Assembly: GCA_030593185.1 (NCBI GenBank)
Contig: JAUVHQ010000100.1
Coordinates: 1-7,265, forward strand
Direction of reading: 5' to 3'
Length of the DNA stretch: 7,265 bases
From: Bacteroidota bacterium
Lineage (GTDB): Bacteria; Bacteroidota; Bacteroidia; Bacteroidales; VadinHA17
Below, piece after piece: positions 1 to 6,993 of the stretch. How positions within the stretch are numbered: position 1 is the stretch's first letter; each line of letters begins with the position of its first letter. The notes under the pieces were generated by a model that was not told where the DNA came from, did no database searches, and was given only the letters and a program-made list of their open reading frames with translations. The position numbers and the translations under genes are program-made.

Positions 1-36
1 CGTGCCTCAAATTTCACAGGATAAACGTCGCATTTC

Positions 37-68
37 ACCCCAATGAAATAAAAATAATTTCATGGGGT
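37..68 (-). terminator. Possible hairpin terminator after the metalloprotease gene
   Basis: An inverted repeat sits 18 bases beyond the stop of the minus-strand protease gene. Arm one is ACCCC (37-41) plus ATGAAAT (43-49), with A42 bulged; arm two is ATTTCAT (57-63) plus GGGGT (64-68). This gives a 12-bp stem around a 7-base A/T loop (50-56). No clear U-run follows on either strand, so it is not a textbook intrinsic terminator. It could end the protease transcript, end a transcript entering from the left, or only protect a 3' end. Confidence 0.4.
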
Positions 69-85
69 AAACAGGGCAGGCATTC

Positions 86-2581
86 TTACCTCGATTTTAG
101 CAGTTTCCTTACGATTCTCTGATTATCAGCAATAATTATTACCAGGTATAATCCTGCCGTTTGGTCATTTATATTAAATTGTTCATTGAAATAATTCCCG
201 GTACTTACTAATTCTCTTGAGTATATTTGCCTCCCAACCAGATCAGTGATCACAAAACTCAAATGTTTTACCGGTTGGTGGAATGTTCCTGTAATTGTGA
301 ATGATCCGGATGTCGGATTTGGATAAATATGAAAGTCCTTCGGGGTAATTATCTTCTTCTCCCCAATAGAAACATCACCCTGGATTTTCAGATTATCAAC
401 AGCCCAGCCCCAACCATGCGCATAGGGATCGGAAAACAAGCGGAAACGTATTAAAATGGTATCACCACCTGAAAAATTATCATCCTGTAGTAAGTCAATA
501 AGGTGATACTGATACAGGTCCGGTGTACCAACAGCTTTAGAATCTCCTGATTGAATTGAGCTATTATACCTTGTTAACCAGGAACTTTCACGTTTACTAT
601 CATAACCCGGTTCAATAGCAAACCAGTTGTTTCCACGATCTTTCGATCCCTCAACAACAACATAATCCCAGAATTTTGCATCGCCATAACTTGTACCGGA
701 TTCTCCCGGCTCAACAAGCACTATTTCATCAAAACTCATATATGCACCTGTCTCTTTAAGGTGAATAGGTATTTTCAATTGTGCTGTGTATTCAATAGTT
801 TCATTTTCCTGGTCAGGACTCTCATAAGGATGGAAGGTGTGCAGAGCAGTGTCACTAAACCCCTGTGGGGAGGTTATACTGAATCCGGTAAACAGAAAAT
901 CGTCTGATTCCGTATCAAAATCATTCTGGTATTCATCCTGAACTTCCTTTATCTCGTCTACAATAATTTTATAGTAACCTTCAGCCGGATTATATGCCAT
1001 ATTTGCATTCTGGGAACTATCAACAGCTGCTATCCGGTAAAGAATAGAATCGCCCATTTGGAGTGTTCCTTCAGAGAAAATCATATAACCTGAATATTTA
1101 TTAAGTGTATCATATTGCAAAGTAACCGGCTCCTGTCCTGTTTCATTAAGATAGTATTCAATATAAACCGAATCGATCCCAATATTATCGGTAACAGTTG
1201 CCTGAAATTTCACAGAATCATTGCTAACAAGAGTAAACTCAACAGGTACATGTATAATAACAGGTTTGACAGTATCAGGTCCAACATAAAAACTGAAATA
1301 AACATCAGGCACATAAGGCGGATATGTATAATGCCGGTCAAAATAATCATAGGTGCTCAGATAATAATGAATTGTGGTATCAACAGCCGGCACCGGGATA
1401 TCAGCCGAAAATTCATCCGCGTTGGCTGTTGGCATTAGTTTAACAGAATCGTAGTTAACAAAACCATCAAGTGAATAGTAAACAAAAGTAGTATCTTCAT
1501 TAAAGGTTGTATCGCTTAAAATTTTTGTAATTACTGTAAATGGTTGAGCAAGATCTTCAGCGTCTATAATAGGTTCATGATCGAACCTTGTATGTATCCA
1601 TCCCCAATCAGCGAACATACCCATAACAATGGGACCCGGGTTATGGACTGCTTCTCCATAACTTACAGAATGGGTCATAAGAGAATTGCCTGACTCCGGC
1701 GGATAGGTAGCATCGTTCAAATGGTAAATGCTGGAACCATCATTATAAGTCGATGGGGCATATAATTTAGGTCGTAGCCCGGCATTATTCACGACAGAAA
1801 TTAAGCTGTTATAATACAGGTTATCACTTGTAAACTCATCCAGCAAAGCAACAGAAGGATTTTCAAAAATGGATGTATTCATCATTCGCTCACCACTTCC
1901 ATTTTCAATCCAATGGTCGAATGTAATAGTTTTCCCATTGTCAAACCCCCAGGTTCCAAGTGTATCTCCTATTGTACGCATTGTTCCAATGAAACCAAGA
2001 CCATGGGCAATTTCGTGCAAAACTACTGAAACAAGATCATAACGATCGCCCGGGCAATTACCATCCGTACCATAGTACCAGCTTGCTCCGCTGTTAAAAT
2101 TTGCTACAAGGTCAACTCCAGAAGTGTCATTTATCTCATAACCAAATATTTTTTCAGCCAAAGCAACAGCATAATATTCATCTGAAAAAGGAGCTTCAAG
2201 ATAACCACCAAAGTAATAAACTGTTGGTGAGCAATTACCAAGGACCCCCGATACAAGACTTTTCCAGTTAGCTTCAATTCTGATAGTTACAGGCGATTTG
2301 ATCAGGGTACTCCAAATATCTACCGCGTATTGAAATGCCTGTTTTGCTGTGTCACTGAAATCGATATATTCTACTTCAAAATTTGCTCCACCCTGTCCTT
2401 TGTTTGCAGGATCAAAGCACTTTGGCGGGGAAATAAATATACGATGTACTTCCTGATTACCATAACAAACTATCGGAGTACCTTTAACCCCGGATTTATT
2501 AAGGATACTCTGACCATAGAGATTATCAGCCACCAAAAGAAAAAAAGTGAGAATTATTATCTTGTAAAATATCTTTTTCAT
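86..2581 (-). CDS. Secreted HExxH zinc metalloprotease with T9SS sorting domain
   Basis: This 831-residue protein is predicted to be a zinc-dependent endopeptidase sent out through the type IX secretion system. Residues 1-23 form a signal peptide (basic MKK start, hydrophobic core, likely cut after LYG). The catalytic region spans about 35-330, with the zinc site HEIAHGLGF at 189-197: H189 and H193 as ligands and E190 as the general base. The metzincin third-ligand position (199) is Gly, so the third ligand lies elsewhere; H287 in SSIYHLND is a candidate. SLMTH (300-304) resembles the conserved Leu-Met-Thr of similar HEIAHGLGF proteins. Residues about 340-435 and 436-540 look like two Ig/FnIII-type beta domains, and about 550-735 like a jelly-roll domain ending in GWAVDNLKI. 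Residues about 748-831 match a type A sorting domain (IYPNPTSG start, TAGLYLV near the end), normally removed on export to the surface or medium. The ATG start is supported by the signal peptide. The substrate is unknown; the family is firm, the Ig and jelly-roll calls less so. Confidence 0.9.
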   Translation of the reverse strand: MKKIFYKIIILTFFLLVADNLYGQSILNKSGVKGTPIVCYGNQEVHRIFISPPKCFDPANKGQGGANFEVEYIDFSDTAKQAFQYAVDIWSTLIKSPVTIRIEANWKSLVSGVLGNCSPTVYYFGGYLEAPFSDEYYAVALAEKIFGYEINDTSGVDLVANFNSGASWYYGTDGNCPGDRYDLVSVVLHEIAHGLGFIGTMRTIGDTLGTWGFDNGKTITFDHWIENGSGERMMNTSIFENPSVALLDEFTSDNLYYNSLISVVNNAGLRPKLYAPSTYNDGSSIYHLNDATYPPESGNSLMTHSVSYGEAVHNPGPIVMGMFADWGWIHTRFDHEPIIDAEDLAQPFTVITKILSDTTFNEDTTFVYYSLDGFVNYDSVKLMPTANADEFSADIPVPAVDTTIHYYLSTYDYFDRHYTYPPYVPDVYFSFYVGPDTVKPVIIHVPVEFTLVSNDSVKFQATVTDNIGIDSVYIEYYLNETGQEPVTLQYDTLNKYSGYMIFSEGTLQMGDSILYRIAAVDSSQNANMAYNPAEGYYKIIVDEIKEVQDEYQNDFDTESDDFLFTGFSITSPQGFSDTALHTFHPYESPDQENETIEYTAQLKIPIHLKETGAYMSFDEIVLVEPGESGTSYGDAKFWDYVVVEGSKDRGNNWFAIEPGYDSKRESSWLTRYNSSIQSGDSKAVGTPDLYQYHLIDLLQDDNFSGGDTILIRFRLFSDPYAHGWGWAVDNLKIQGDVSIGEKKIITPKDFHIYPNPTSGSFTITGTFHQPVKHLSFVITDLVGRQIYSRELVSTGNYFNEQFNINDQTAGLYLVIIIADNQRIVRKLLKSR

Positions 2582-2592
2582 ATGTTTATTTA

Positions 2593-2633
2593 TTGATTTT
2601 CATTTATCATATGCCTGCCATCAGGAAAATCAA
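2593..2633. repeat. 9-bp inverted repeat overlapping the protease promoter
   Basis: TTGATTTTC (2593-2601) and GAAAATCAA (2625-2633) are perfect reverse complements separated by 23 bases. A smaller CCTG/CAGG dyad (2614-2617 and 2622-2625) lies inside. The right arm overlaps the first three bases of the minus-strand -7 element and covers the expected transcription start of the protease gene. It could be an operator for a dimeric repressor, or chance in AT-rich DNA. Confidence 0.35.
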
Positions 2634-2638
2634 AAATA
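2631..2638 (-). promoter_or_regulatory. -7 promoter element (TAnnTTTG) for the protease gene
   Basis: Read on the minus strand this is TATTTTTG, an exact match to the Bacteroidota -7 consensus TAnnTTTG. It would give a leader of roughly 40-45 bases before the protease ATG at 2581. I see no good TTTG-type -33 element at the usual distance, and such a short motif can arise by chance in DNA this rich in A and T. Confidence 0.45.
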
Positions 2639-2677
2639 ATTATTTATTTATACATTATCCCTTATAAGAGAAATAAT

Positions 2678-2685
2678 TATCTTTG
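2678..2685 (+). promoter_or_regulatory. -7 promoter element (TAnnTTTG) for the DUF6438 lipoprotein gene
   Basis: TATCTTTG matches the Bacteroidota -7 consensus TAnnTTTG exactly, 27 bases ahead of the ATG at 2713, implying a leader of about 20 bases. It contains the in-frame TTG at 2683 that would otherwise lengthen the reading frame, which argues that this TTG is promoter DNA and not a start codon. No clear -33 element is visible upstream. Confidence 0.5.
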
Positions 2686-2712
2686 GAAAAAGTAATAACT
2701 AAAACAAGAATC

Positions 2713-3156
2713 ATGAAACGTTCAATATACATACTTGCAATTTTACTTCTTTATTCTTGTGCTGCTACAAAGAATTATACCCAGGATGACATCCTTCTTT
2801 CTATGAAAAAATCCAGTTGTTACGGACCTTGTCCTGTTTACGAATTGAAAATATACAAAAACGGGTTTGTAAAATTAACTGCAGAGGAGCATTTAGATTT
2901 AAAAGGTGAGTTTTATACTAAACTTCCCGGAAGCACAGTAAAAGCGTTAGTATCAAAATTCAAAGAGGCAGGTTTTTTCGAAATGGAAAGCGAATATACC
3001 TCTATTACAAAAGACCTTCCGACTACCTGGATTTACTTCTCAAACGAAGGCAGGCAGAAGAGGATAAAGGATTATGATGGCGCACCGGAAAGTTTAAGGG
3101 ATATGGAAAAAGAACTGGCTTCGCTTATAGAATCGGAGGATTGGAAGCAAAAATAA
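2713..3156 (+). CDS. DUF6438-type lipoprotein
   Basis: The 147-residue product is a small envelope lipoprotein. The first 15 residues are a short lipoprotein signal ending in LLYSC, with C16 as the lipidated cysteine. The mature part begins with SSCYGPCPVYELKIY (C36 and C40), the Cys-Tyr-Gly-x-Cys-Pro-x-Tyr pattern I associate with DUF6438, whose function is unknown. An alternating beta-rich stretch (G-F-V-K-L, G-E-F-Y-T) and a helical C-terminus (ESLRDMEKELASLIES) follow. I chose the ATG at 2713 over the in-frame TTG at 2683 because it puts the signal peptide at the N-terminus and because the TTG lies inside the probable -7 element. The two cysteines could form a disulphide or bind a metal; neither is shown. 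The gene runs towards the next one, stop to stop, with 28 bp between them. Confidence 0.8.
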   Translation: MKRSIYILAILLLYSCAATKNYTQDDILLSMKKSSCYGPCPVYELKIYKNGFVKLTAEEHLDLKGEFYTKLPGSTVKALVSKFKEAGFFEMESEYTSITKDLPTTWIYFSNEGRQKRIKDYDGAPESLRDMEKELASLIESEDWKQK

Positions 3157-3184
3157 TTAAACACAATCTTCTATTGCAATAAGT

Positions 3185-3631
3185 TCATTTCTTTTCGTAT
3201 CCCATGTGTCCGGAAAACAAAGCTTCAATTCCCGGTTTACGTGTATCACCAGTTTTTAGATAAAAATAACCCGTTAATCTTGCATAGTTATCCAGATCGG
3301 AATTTATCAGGTATGTAATTTCATAATCCGATCCCTTTTCATTGAAACGAACACGAAAAACTTTTATGCTGTCGGCGGTGGCAGTTTCAATCTTACCTGT
3401 TCCTTCTGTTTCTGCTCCATCAACAGACCTAACAACCTTTAACCCATCATCAGATTTTTTAAATTCAACACGCCCGGTATAAGTTTCGTTTGAATCCGGG
3501 TATCGGTCAATTAGTTCATACTTCCCTTTCAGGAAATCATAAAGAAATGATATTTCATTATCGTTTTCCTGAGAAAAAATGATAGCCCTGCATAAAAACA
3601 TCAGGACAAAAATTACATAAGTTTTTTTCAT
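3185..3631 (-). CDS. Small exported protein of unknown function
   Basis: I do not recognise a named family for this 148-residue protein. It starts with a signal peptide (MKKTYVIFVLMFLCRAIIFSQ, likely cut near the end of this stretch). The lone Cys14 follows Leu, so it is not a good lipobox, and a soluble periplasmic or secreted product is more likely than a lipoprotein. The mature 125 or so residues alternate hydrophobic and polar positions, with turns such as SDDG and SVDG, suggesting a small beta-barrel or lipocalin-like fold; the stretch DLDNYARLTGYFYL near residues 112-125 looks like a conserved core. It has no cysteines after the signal peptide and no catalytic motif I can name. It is convergent with the DUF6438 lipoprotein gene and has its own probable promoter upstream. 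Confidence 0.7.
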   Translation of the reverse strand: MKKTYVIFVLMFLCRAIIFSQENDNEISFLYDFLKGKYELIDRYPDSNETYTGRVEFKKSDDGLKVVRSVDGAETEGTGKIETATADSIKVFRVRFNEKGSDYEITYLINSDLDNYARLTGYFYLKTGDTRKPGIEALFSGHMGYEKK

Positions 3632-3656
3632 ACGTTTAAATCTTTTATGTTAGTGA

Positions 3657-3689
3657 CAAGGTTACTTATATTTTCTACCTTTTAACAAG
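3657..3689 (-). promoter_or_regulatory. Possible promoter of the small exported protein gene
   Basis: On the minus strand, CTTG (3686-3689) is followed after 21 bases by TAACCTTG (3657-3664). Each differs by one base from the Bacteroidota elements TTTG and TAnnTTTG, and the spacing is within the normal range. The start codon at 3631 lies 25 bases beyond the -7 element. Confidence 0.4.
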
Positions 3690-3730
3690 TTCTGTGGTAT
3701 TTGCTCATAAATAAATTTATTTTCAAAGGT

Positions 3731-3820
3731 ATTCGCGAGCTCACTGCCTATCGGCAGTTCGGTTGTTACTCGCTCTCACAAAAACCCATGCCGCAAACCC
3801 GCTTGTGAACTTCCATGTGG
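3731..3820. other. GC-rich non-coding island with a hairpin
   Basis: The gap 3632-3980 has no convincing gene. Inside it, this 90-base stretch is about 53% G+C by my count, against mostly A/T on both sides. It carries a perfect hairpin, ACTGCC (3743-3748), loop TATC, GGCAGT (3753-3758), enclosed by the short arms GCGAG (3735-3739) and CTCGC (3769-3773). The sharp edges suggest an inserted or dispersed element, or a structured RNA, but nothing identifies it. Confidence 0.45.
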
Positions 3821-3891
3821 AAAAATCCGGATACTGTTGCACAATCATTATTTAATCATTTTTGTTTGTGCATTAATAATACATGGAAGTT
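3808..3891. repeat. Nested inverted repeats upstream of the frameshifted gene
   Basis: The outer arms AACTTCCATGT (3808-3818) and ACATGGAAGTT (3881-3891) are a perfect 11-bp inverted repeat. Inside lies a 7-bp inverted repeat, TGCACAA (3838-3844) and TTGTGCA (3866-3872), and the palindrome ATCCGGAT (3825-3832). The direct repeat AATCATT (3843-3849 and 3854-3860) partly overlaps the inner left arm. The left outer arm lies in the GC-rich island and the right arm in AT-rich DNA. It could be a small non-autonomous element, a recombination site remnant or a folded RNA. Confidence 0.5.
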
Positions 3892-3980
3892 TCATAATTA
3901 TAAAGTTAAATTTTAAAAGTGAAAACAAATTAGATATTATTCTGAAAATATTCTAAATTGGCAAACTAAAAAAAATAATT

Positions 3981-4519
3981 ATGAATGGCACCGGCTTAAC
4001 CAATCTTGAGATTCAGGATTTAATTAATAAATACAAATCGGAATTAAGGAAACTTGATTATCAAACCAATGACATAAAAGCAACTATTGCAGAATTAGAG
4101 GAGTTAATTGAAACTGACCTTAAGCGACAAGATACAACGGTAACAACCAGAAGAAAAGAAAGAGAAAACCGGGCAGACCTCCAAAAATTAAGGCAGAAAC
4201 CCAGGAAAAAATTAAAAAATCAAGAAAGGAAGGATATAGCCTGTCAATCTGGGATAAGTTTGTTCTGGATGGAATTAAAGACAGTGGTAAAGTACTTATT
4301 AATACTGAGCTTCTGGATATAGTGAAACAGAAAGCTATAGAAAAGAAAATTTTCACAAATGACTATCTGATTAAGGAAAAGCTAAACCGGATTTTGCAGA
4401 AACTTGCCAATAGAAGAAAAAACATTGTTAAAGTAAAATACAAAGGAAGAGGTTTTGCATATGCCCTGCCTAAATGGGTCAATCCAAACGGAAGTTTGGA
4501 TAAGCAGTATGAGAAGTAG
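3981..4519 (+). pseudogene. Frameshifted small DNA-binding protein gene (coiled coil, AT-hook-like linker, C-terminal domain)
   Basis: Two overlapping frames belong to one gene. From the ATG at 3981, the first frame gives a coiled coil (about residues 7-50) and a basic stretch, then runs into unrelated residues and stops at 4320-4322. The second frame is open from 4124 and reads KPGRPPK, an AT-hook-like motif, then a continuous domain: GYSLSIWDKFVLDGIK, LNRILQKLANRR, KVKYKGRGFAYALPKW, stop at 4517-4519. One missing base explains the shift; restoring an A in the A-rich run 4151-4168 gives a 179-residue protein with KPGRPPK at 63-69 and the C-terminal domain at about 85-179. From memory, uncharacterised Bacteroidota proteins share this layout. 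A chromatin-like or regulatory DNA-binding role is inferred from the coiled coil plus basic hook, an arrangement recalling H-NS/MvaT-type proteins without clear homology. The C-terminal domain may be winged-helix-like. The shift may be a true mutation, a sequencing error in the A-run, or, less likely, programmed frameshifting. Confidence 0.75.
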
Positions 4520-4697
4520 TCGTAAACGAGTTGTACAGTATATTATAAGACTTCAATACTAAATTTGTATTATTTTGAGAGTATATGTTCTCCAAAAATT
4601 GAGTATTCCTTTTCGATATAATTAAGTAGGATTGAATCTGGTTGTTTAGCCAACAAATTTCACCACAAATATATAATCAATTTTAAGCATACTCAAG

Positions 4698-6755
4698 TCA
4701 GAGTAATTCTTTCTCCTCAAGTGAAGCCTTAATCTGCTTATGACTTCGCCAGAATTTTCTTTCTATATTCTTAAATATTCTCTTGAATTCCGGAAGATAT
4801 TTAATATTATCGACCAAAGGATCGATTTCTGTAAAAATCAAAGTCCAGTAAAAATAATTGTCTTCTTCTGAAAAAAGTTTTAAGTGTTCAGCAGCCTTTT
4901 CTGTGTCACCTTTATAGGAATAATACATCGCTAAACTTATATGTTTATAGATAGATTGATCGTTTTCAGCATAATCCTTATACTTCCTAAATAATTTTTC
5001 AGATTCCTCAGTAAGACCCATTTTTGATAATACAAACCCAATTTTGGCATTCTCAGATCTGTAAATATCCAAATTCTGAGCTTCCTTAATTTCAATAAAC
5101 TTGTTATAATAATGATAAGCACTTGCATAATCCCTCATGTAATAATATATTTTCCCAACTTCCTGCATGATGTCCAGCCTGGTCGTATCTTTATTCAATG
5201 TTTCAATTAAACGATCTTTTATTTGCTGAAGGTCCCTGTTCCTCGCATATAATATGTAGGCTTTTAAATATTCTGAATACAAATTTTCCGGTTGATATTC
5301 CAATGATTTGTTGATGTACTTCTCCGCTTCATTGATAAAACCGGATTGTATAAAGGCATTGCTGATGTGTAAATAGTTAATACTTGCAATAATTGAATCG
5401 TATGCTGAAATATCTATTTGAAGTCCTCGAAGTGCATATTCCAGGTATTTTTCTGTATCAGGAAGATGATTCACATAAAGATCTATCAGGAAGATAAAAA
5501 CCAGGTCATAATTCGGATTGTATTTCAAAGCTTTTTCAAAATAAGGGACAGCAAGTTCATATTCTTCGTTATTCATGTAAAACAGAGCTTTTGCAATTAA
5601 ACTCTGGGGTAATTGCGAATCGAGTAATAATGCCTTATCAGCATAATTGTTAATCTGAGCAGAATATTTTTTTTCAGCTTGATATAAATCGAAAAAGTAA
5701 TAAGCAATTGCAACACCTGCATATGCACGTGCAAATGCATTATCATGTTCAATTGCTTTTTCAAAATAATGAATTGCTTCTTCCATATTATTACGAATTC
5801 CTGTATTTAATAAATCAAGACCTTTTAAAAAAAAATCATAAGCAACAAGGTCATCCGTAGGAATTTTATTAATCCTTTCTTCTTCTTCCGGTGTTATTAT
5901 TACCTGTATTTTCGCAGCAATATTTTTTGCAACTTCCATTTGCAAATTAAATATATCCTTTGCTTCCCTGTTGTATTGTTCAGACCACAAATGTTTATCC
6001 GTTGCACCCTCAATCAATTGAACATTAAGTAAAATTTGATCCCCAATTTTTTGACCGCTCCCTTCTACTATATAATTCACATTCAATTCCCTGGCAATCT
6101 CCGGAACTGTTTTAGGATTGTTTCTGTACTTTTCAACGGATATCCTGCTTATTACCCTTAAATCTTCAATTTTTTGAAGATCATTAAGGATGGCTTCCAT
6201 TAATCCATTAATTATATAAATATTAGTAGAATCATTACTATCGTTTATGAATGGTAAAACAGCAATTGATTTTTCAAGGTCTTTTGGTTTGGATGATAAA
6301 GGTTTAAAAAGAATGAACAGTATAGCTACAAAAAGAACAATAATAGTTGCCCCAAGTATTACAATCATTCTTTTTTTCCCGGACTGATCATTTTGAATGG
6401 AATCACTTTCGTATAAATCTCTTTTTCCAACCTCTCCGGGGGGGTACCCATAATAATCGTGGAAGCATTTGATAAAGTATGATGTACTGCTAAAACCAAC
6501 CTTATATGATACTTCGGAAACGTTTAAGGAAGTCTGCCTCAACATTTCCATTGCATGTTTTAAACGTACCTGCCTTATAAACTGACTAACGGATAATTTT
6601 GTTAACTTTTTTATTTTACGAAGCAGGTTGGAGCGACTCATACTTGTTTCACGTGCCAGCTCAGAAACTCCGAACCGCTCATTGGATATGTTCTCCTCTA
6701 TAATTTCTGTAATTTTACTTAAAAAATCATTTTCTATGGAGTGAGAATCTGTCAT
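4698..6755 (-). CDS. Membrane-anchored AraC-type regulator with TPR sensor region
   Basis: This 685-residue protein is a probable one-component transmembrane transcription regulator. Residues about 12-110 form an AraC-type DNA-binding domain: first helix-turn-helix around FGVSELARETSMSRSNLLRKI (27-47), second around LNVSEVSYKVGFSSTSYF (77-94), followed by the typical YYGYPPGE. A basic KKRM leads into one membrane helix (about 130-150). Residues about 163-295 match the segment shared by CadC-like regulators and class III cyclase fusions: IAVLPF at 164-169, NYIVEGSG at 227-234, then HLWSEQYNR and DIFNLQ. From about 303 to the end are tetratricopeptide-like helix pairs, for example NMEEAIHYFEKAIEHDNAF (323-341) and YELAVPYFEKALKYNPNY (399-416), ending in DPLVDNIKYLPEFKRIF. 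With the DNA-binding domain in the cytoplasm, the TPR part would lie in the periplasm, as in ToxR/CadC-type sensors. The ligand is unknown. The divergent ankyrin lipoprotein gene is the natural first target to consider. The start at 6755 leaves a complete AraC domain. Confidence 0.9.
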   Translation of the reverse strand: MTDSHSIENDFLSKITEIIEENISNERFGVSELARETSMSRSNLLRKIKKLTKLSVSQFIRQVRLKHAMEMLRQTSLNVSEVSYKVGFSSTSYFIKCFHDYYGYPPGEVGKRDLYESDSIQNDQSGKKRMIVILGATIIVLFVAILFILFKPLSSKPKDLEKSIAVLPFINDSNDSTNIYIINGLMEAILNDLQKIEDLRVISRISVEKYRNNPKTVPEIARELNVNYIVEGSGQKIGDQILLNVQLIEGATDKHLWSEQYNREAKDIFNLQMEVAKNIAAKIQVIITPEEEERINKIPTDDLVAYDFFLKGLDLLNTGIRNNMEEAIHYFEKAIEHDNAFARAYAGVAIAYYFFDLYQAEKKYSAQINNYADKALLLDSQLPQSLIAKALFYMNNEEYELAVPYFEKALKYNPNYDLVFIFLIDLYVNHLPDTEKYLEYALRGLQIDISAYDSIIASINYLHISNAFIQSGFINEAEKYINKSLEYQPENLYSEYLKAYILYARNRDLQQIKDRLIETLNKDTTRLDIMQEVGKIYYYMRDYASAYHYYNKFIEIKEAQNLDIYRSENAKIGFVLSKMGLTEESEKLFRKYKDYAENDQSIYKHISLAMYYSYKGDTEKAAEHLKLFSEEDNYFYWTLIFTEIDPLVDNIKYLPEFKRIFKNIERKFWRSHKQIKASLEEKELL

Positions 6756-6794
6756 TGTCGTTACATAGTTAAATCGAAATTAGAAATTTTTTGT

Positions 6795-6802
6795 AAAAGA
6801 TA
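6795..6802 (-). promoter_or_regulatory. Weak -7 element for the AraC/TPR regulator gene
   Basis: On the minus strand this reads TATCTTTT, one base off TAnnTTTG, about 40 bases ahead of the regulator's ATG. No convincing -33 element accompanies it. The rest of the 238-bp divergent region (6756-6993) holds only short imperfect dyads, such as TTTGAC (6940-6945) with GTCAAA (6970-6975), and no exact TAnnTTTG for the ankyrin gene. Confidence 0.25.
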
Positions 6803-6993
6803 CGAATAATGTTTCATTCCTTACTTTTTTACCTCTACTTCATCATTTGCGTCATAATTTATACCCTTTCACCATAATTAAAACAGCTTCACCAAACTTG
6901 ACATTATTGTCCGCATTGTTGATTAGTCATGCATCATTTTTTGACGGACCTTTACACCATCGAAAAAATGTCAAATTTTAAAACAAATTAGTT

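Noticed and set aside
1115..1438. A plus-strand open frame inside the protease gene (and a similar one at 2330-2596)
   Set aside because: Both are opposite-strand shadows of the well-supported protease; their products have no recognisable domain.
2683..2712. An in-frame TTG start that would add 10 residues to the DUF6438 lipoprotein
   Set aside because: The extension places charged residues before the signal peptide, and the TTG is part of an exact TAnnTTTG promoter element; the ATG at 2713 is the better start.
3735..3773. An integron attC-like or tRNA-like fold in the GC-rich island
   Set aside because: The arms do not match attC core sites, no integrase or cassette is nearby, and no tRNA cloverleaf with a T-loop can be drawn.
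3732..3959. A plus-strand frame without stops across the GC-rich island
   Set aside because: It has no suitable start codon near its beginning, and its translation is low-complexity and shows no domain; the inverted repeats explain the region better.
4120..4356. A minus-strand open frame across the frameshifted gene
   Set aside because: It is antisense to a coherent coding domain and its hydrophobic, Phe/Leu/Ser-rich product is what antisense reading of Lys/Glu-rich codons gives.
4322..4519. A separate 65-residue gene starting at GTG 4322, overlapping the stop of the frame before it as if translationally coupled
   Set aside because: The same frame is open and domain-like upstream of 4322 back to about 4124, so the GTG is an internal Val codon of the frameshifted gene.
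4555..4571. A hairpin AATAC/GTATT in the 178-bp gap after the frameshifted gene, as a terminator
   Set aside because: A 5-bp A/T-rich stem is too weak and too likely by chance; nothing else in 4520-4697 stands out.
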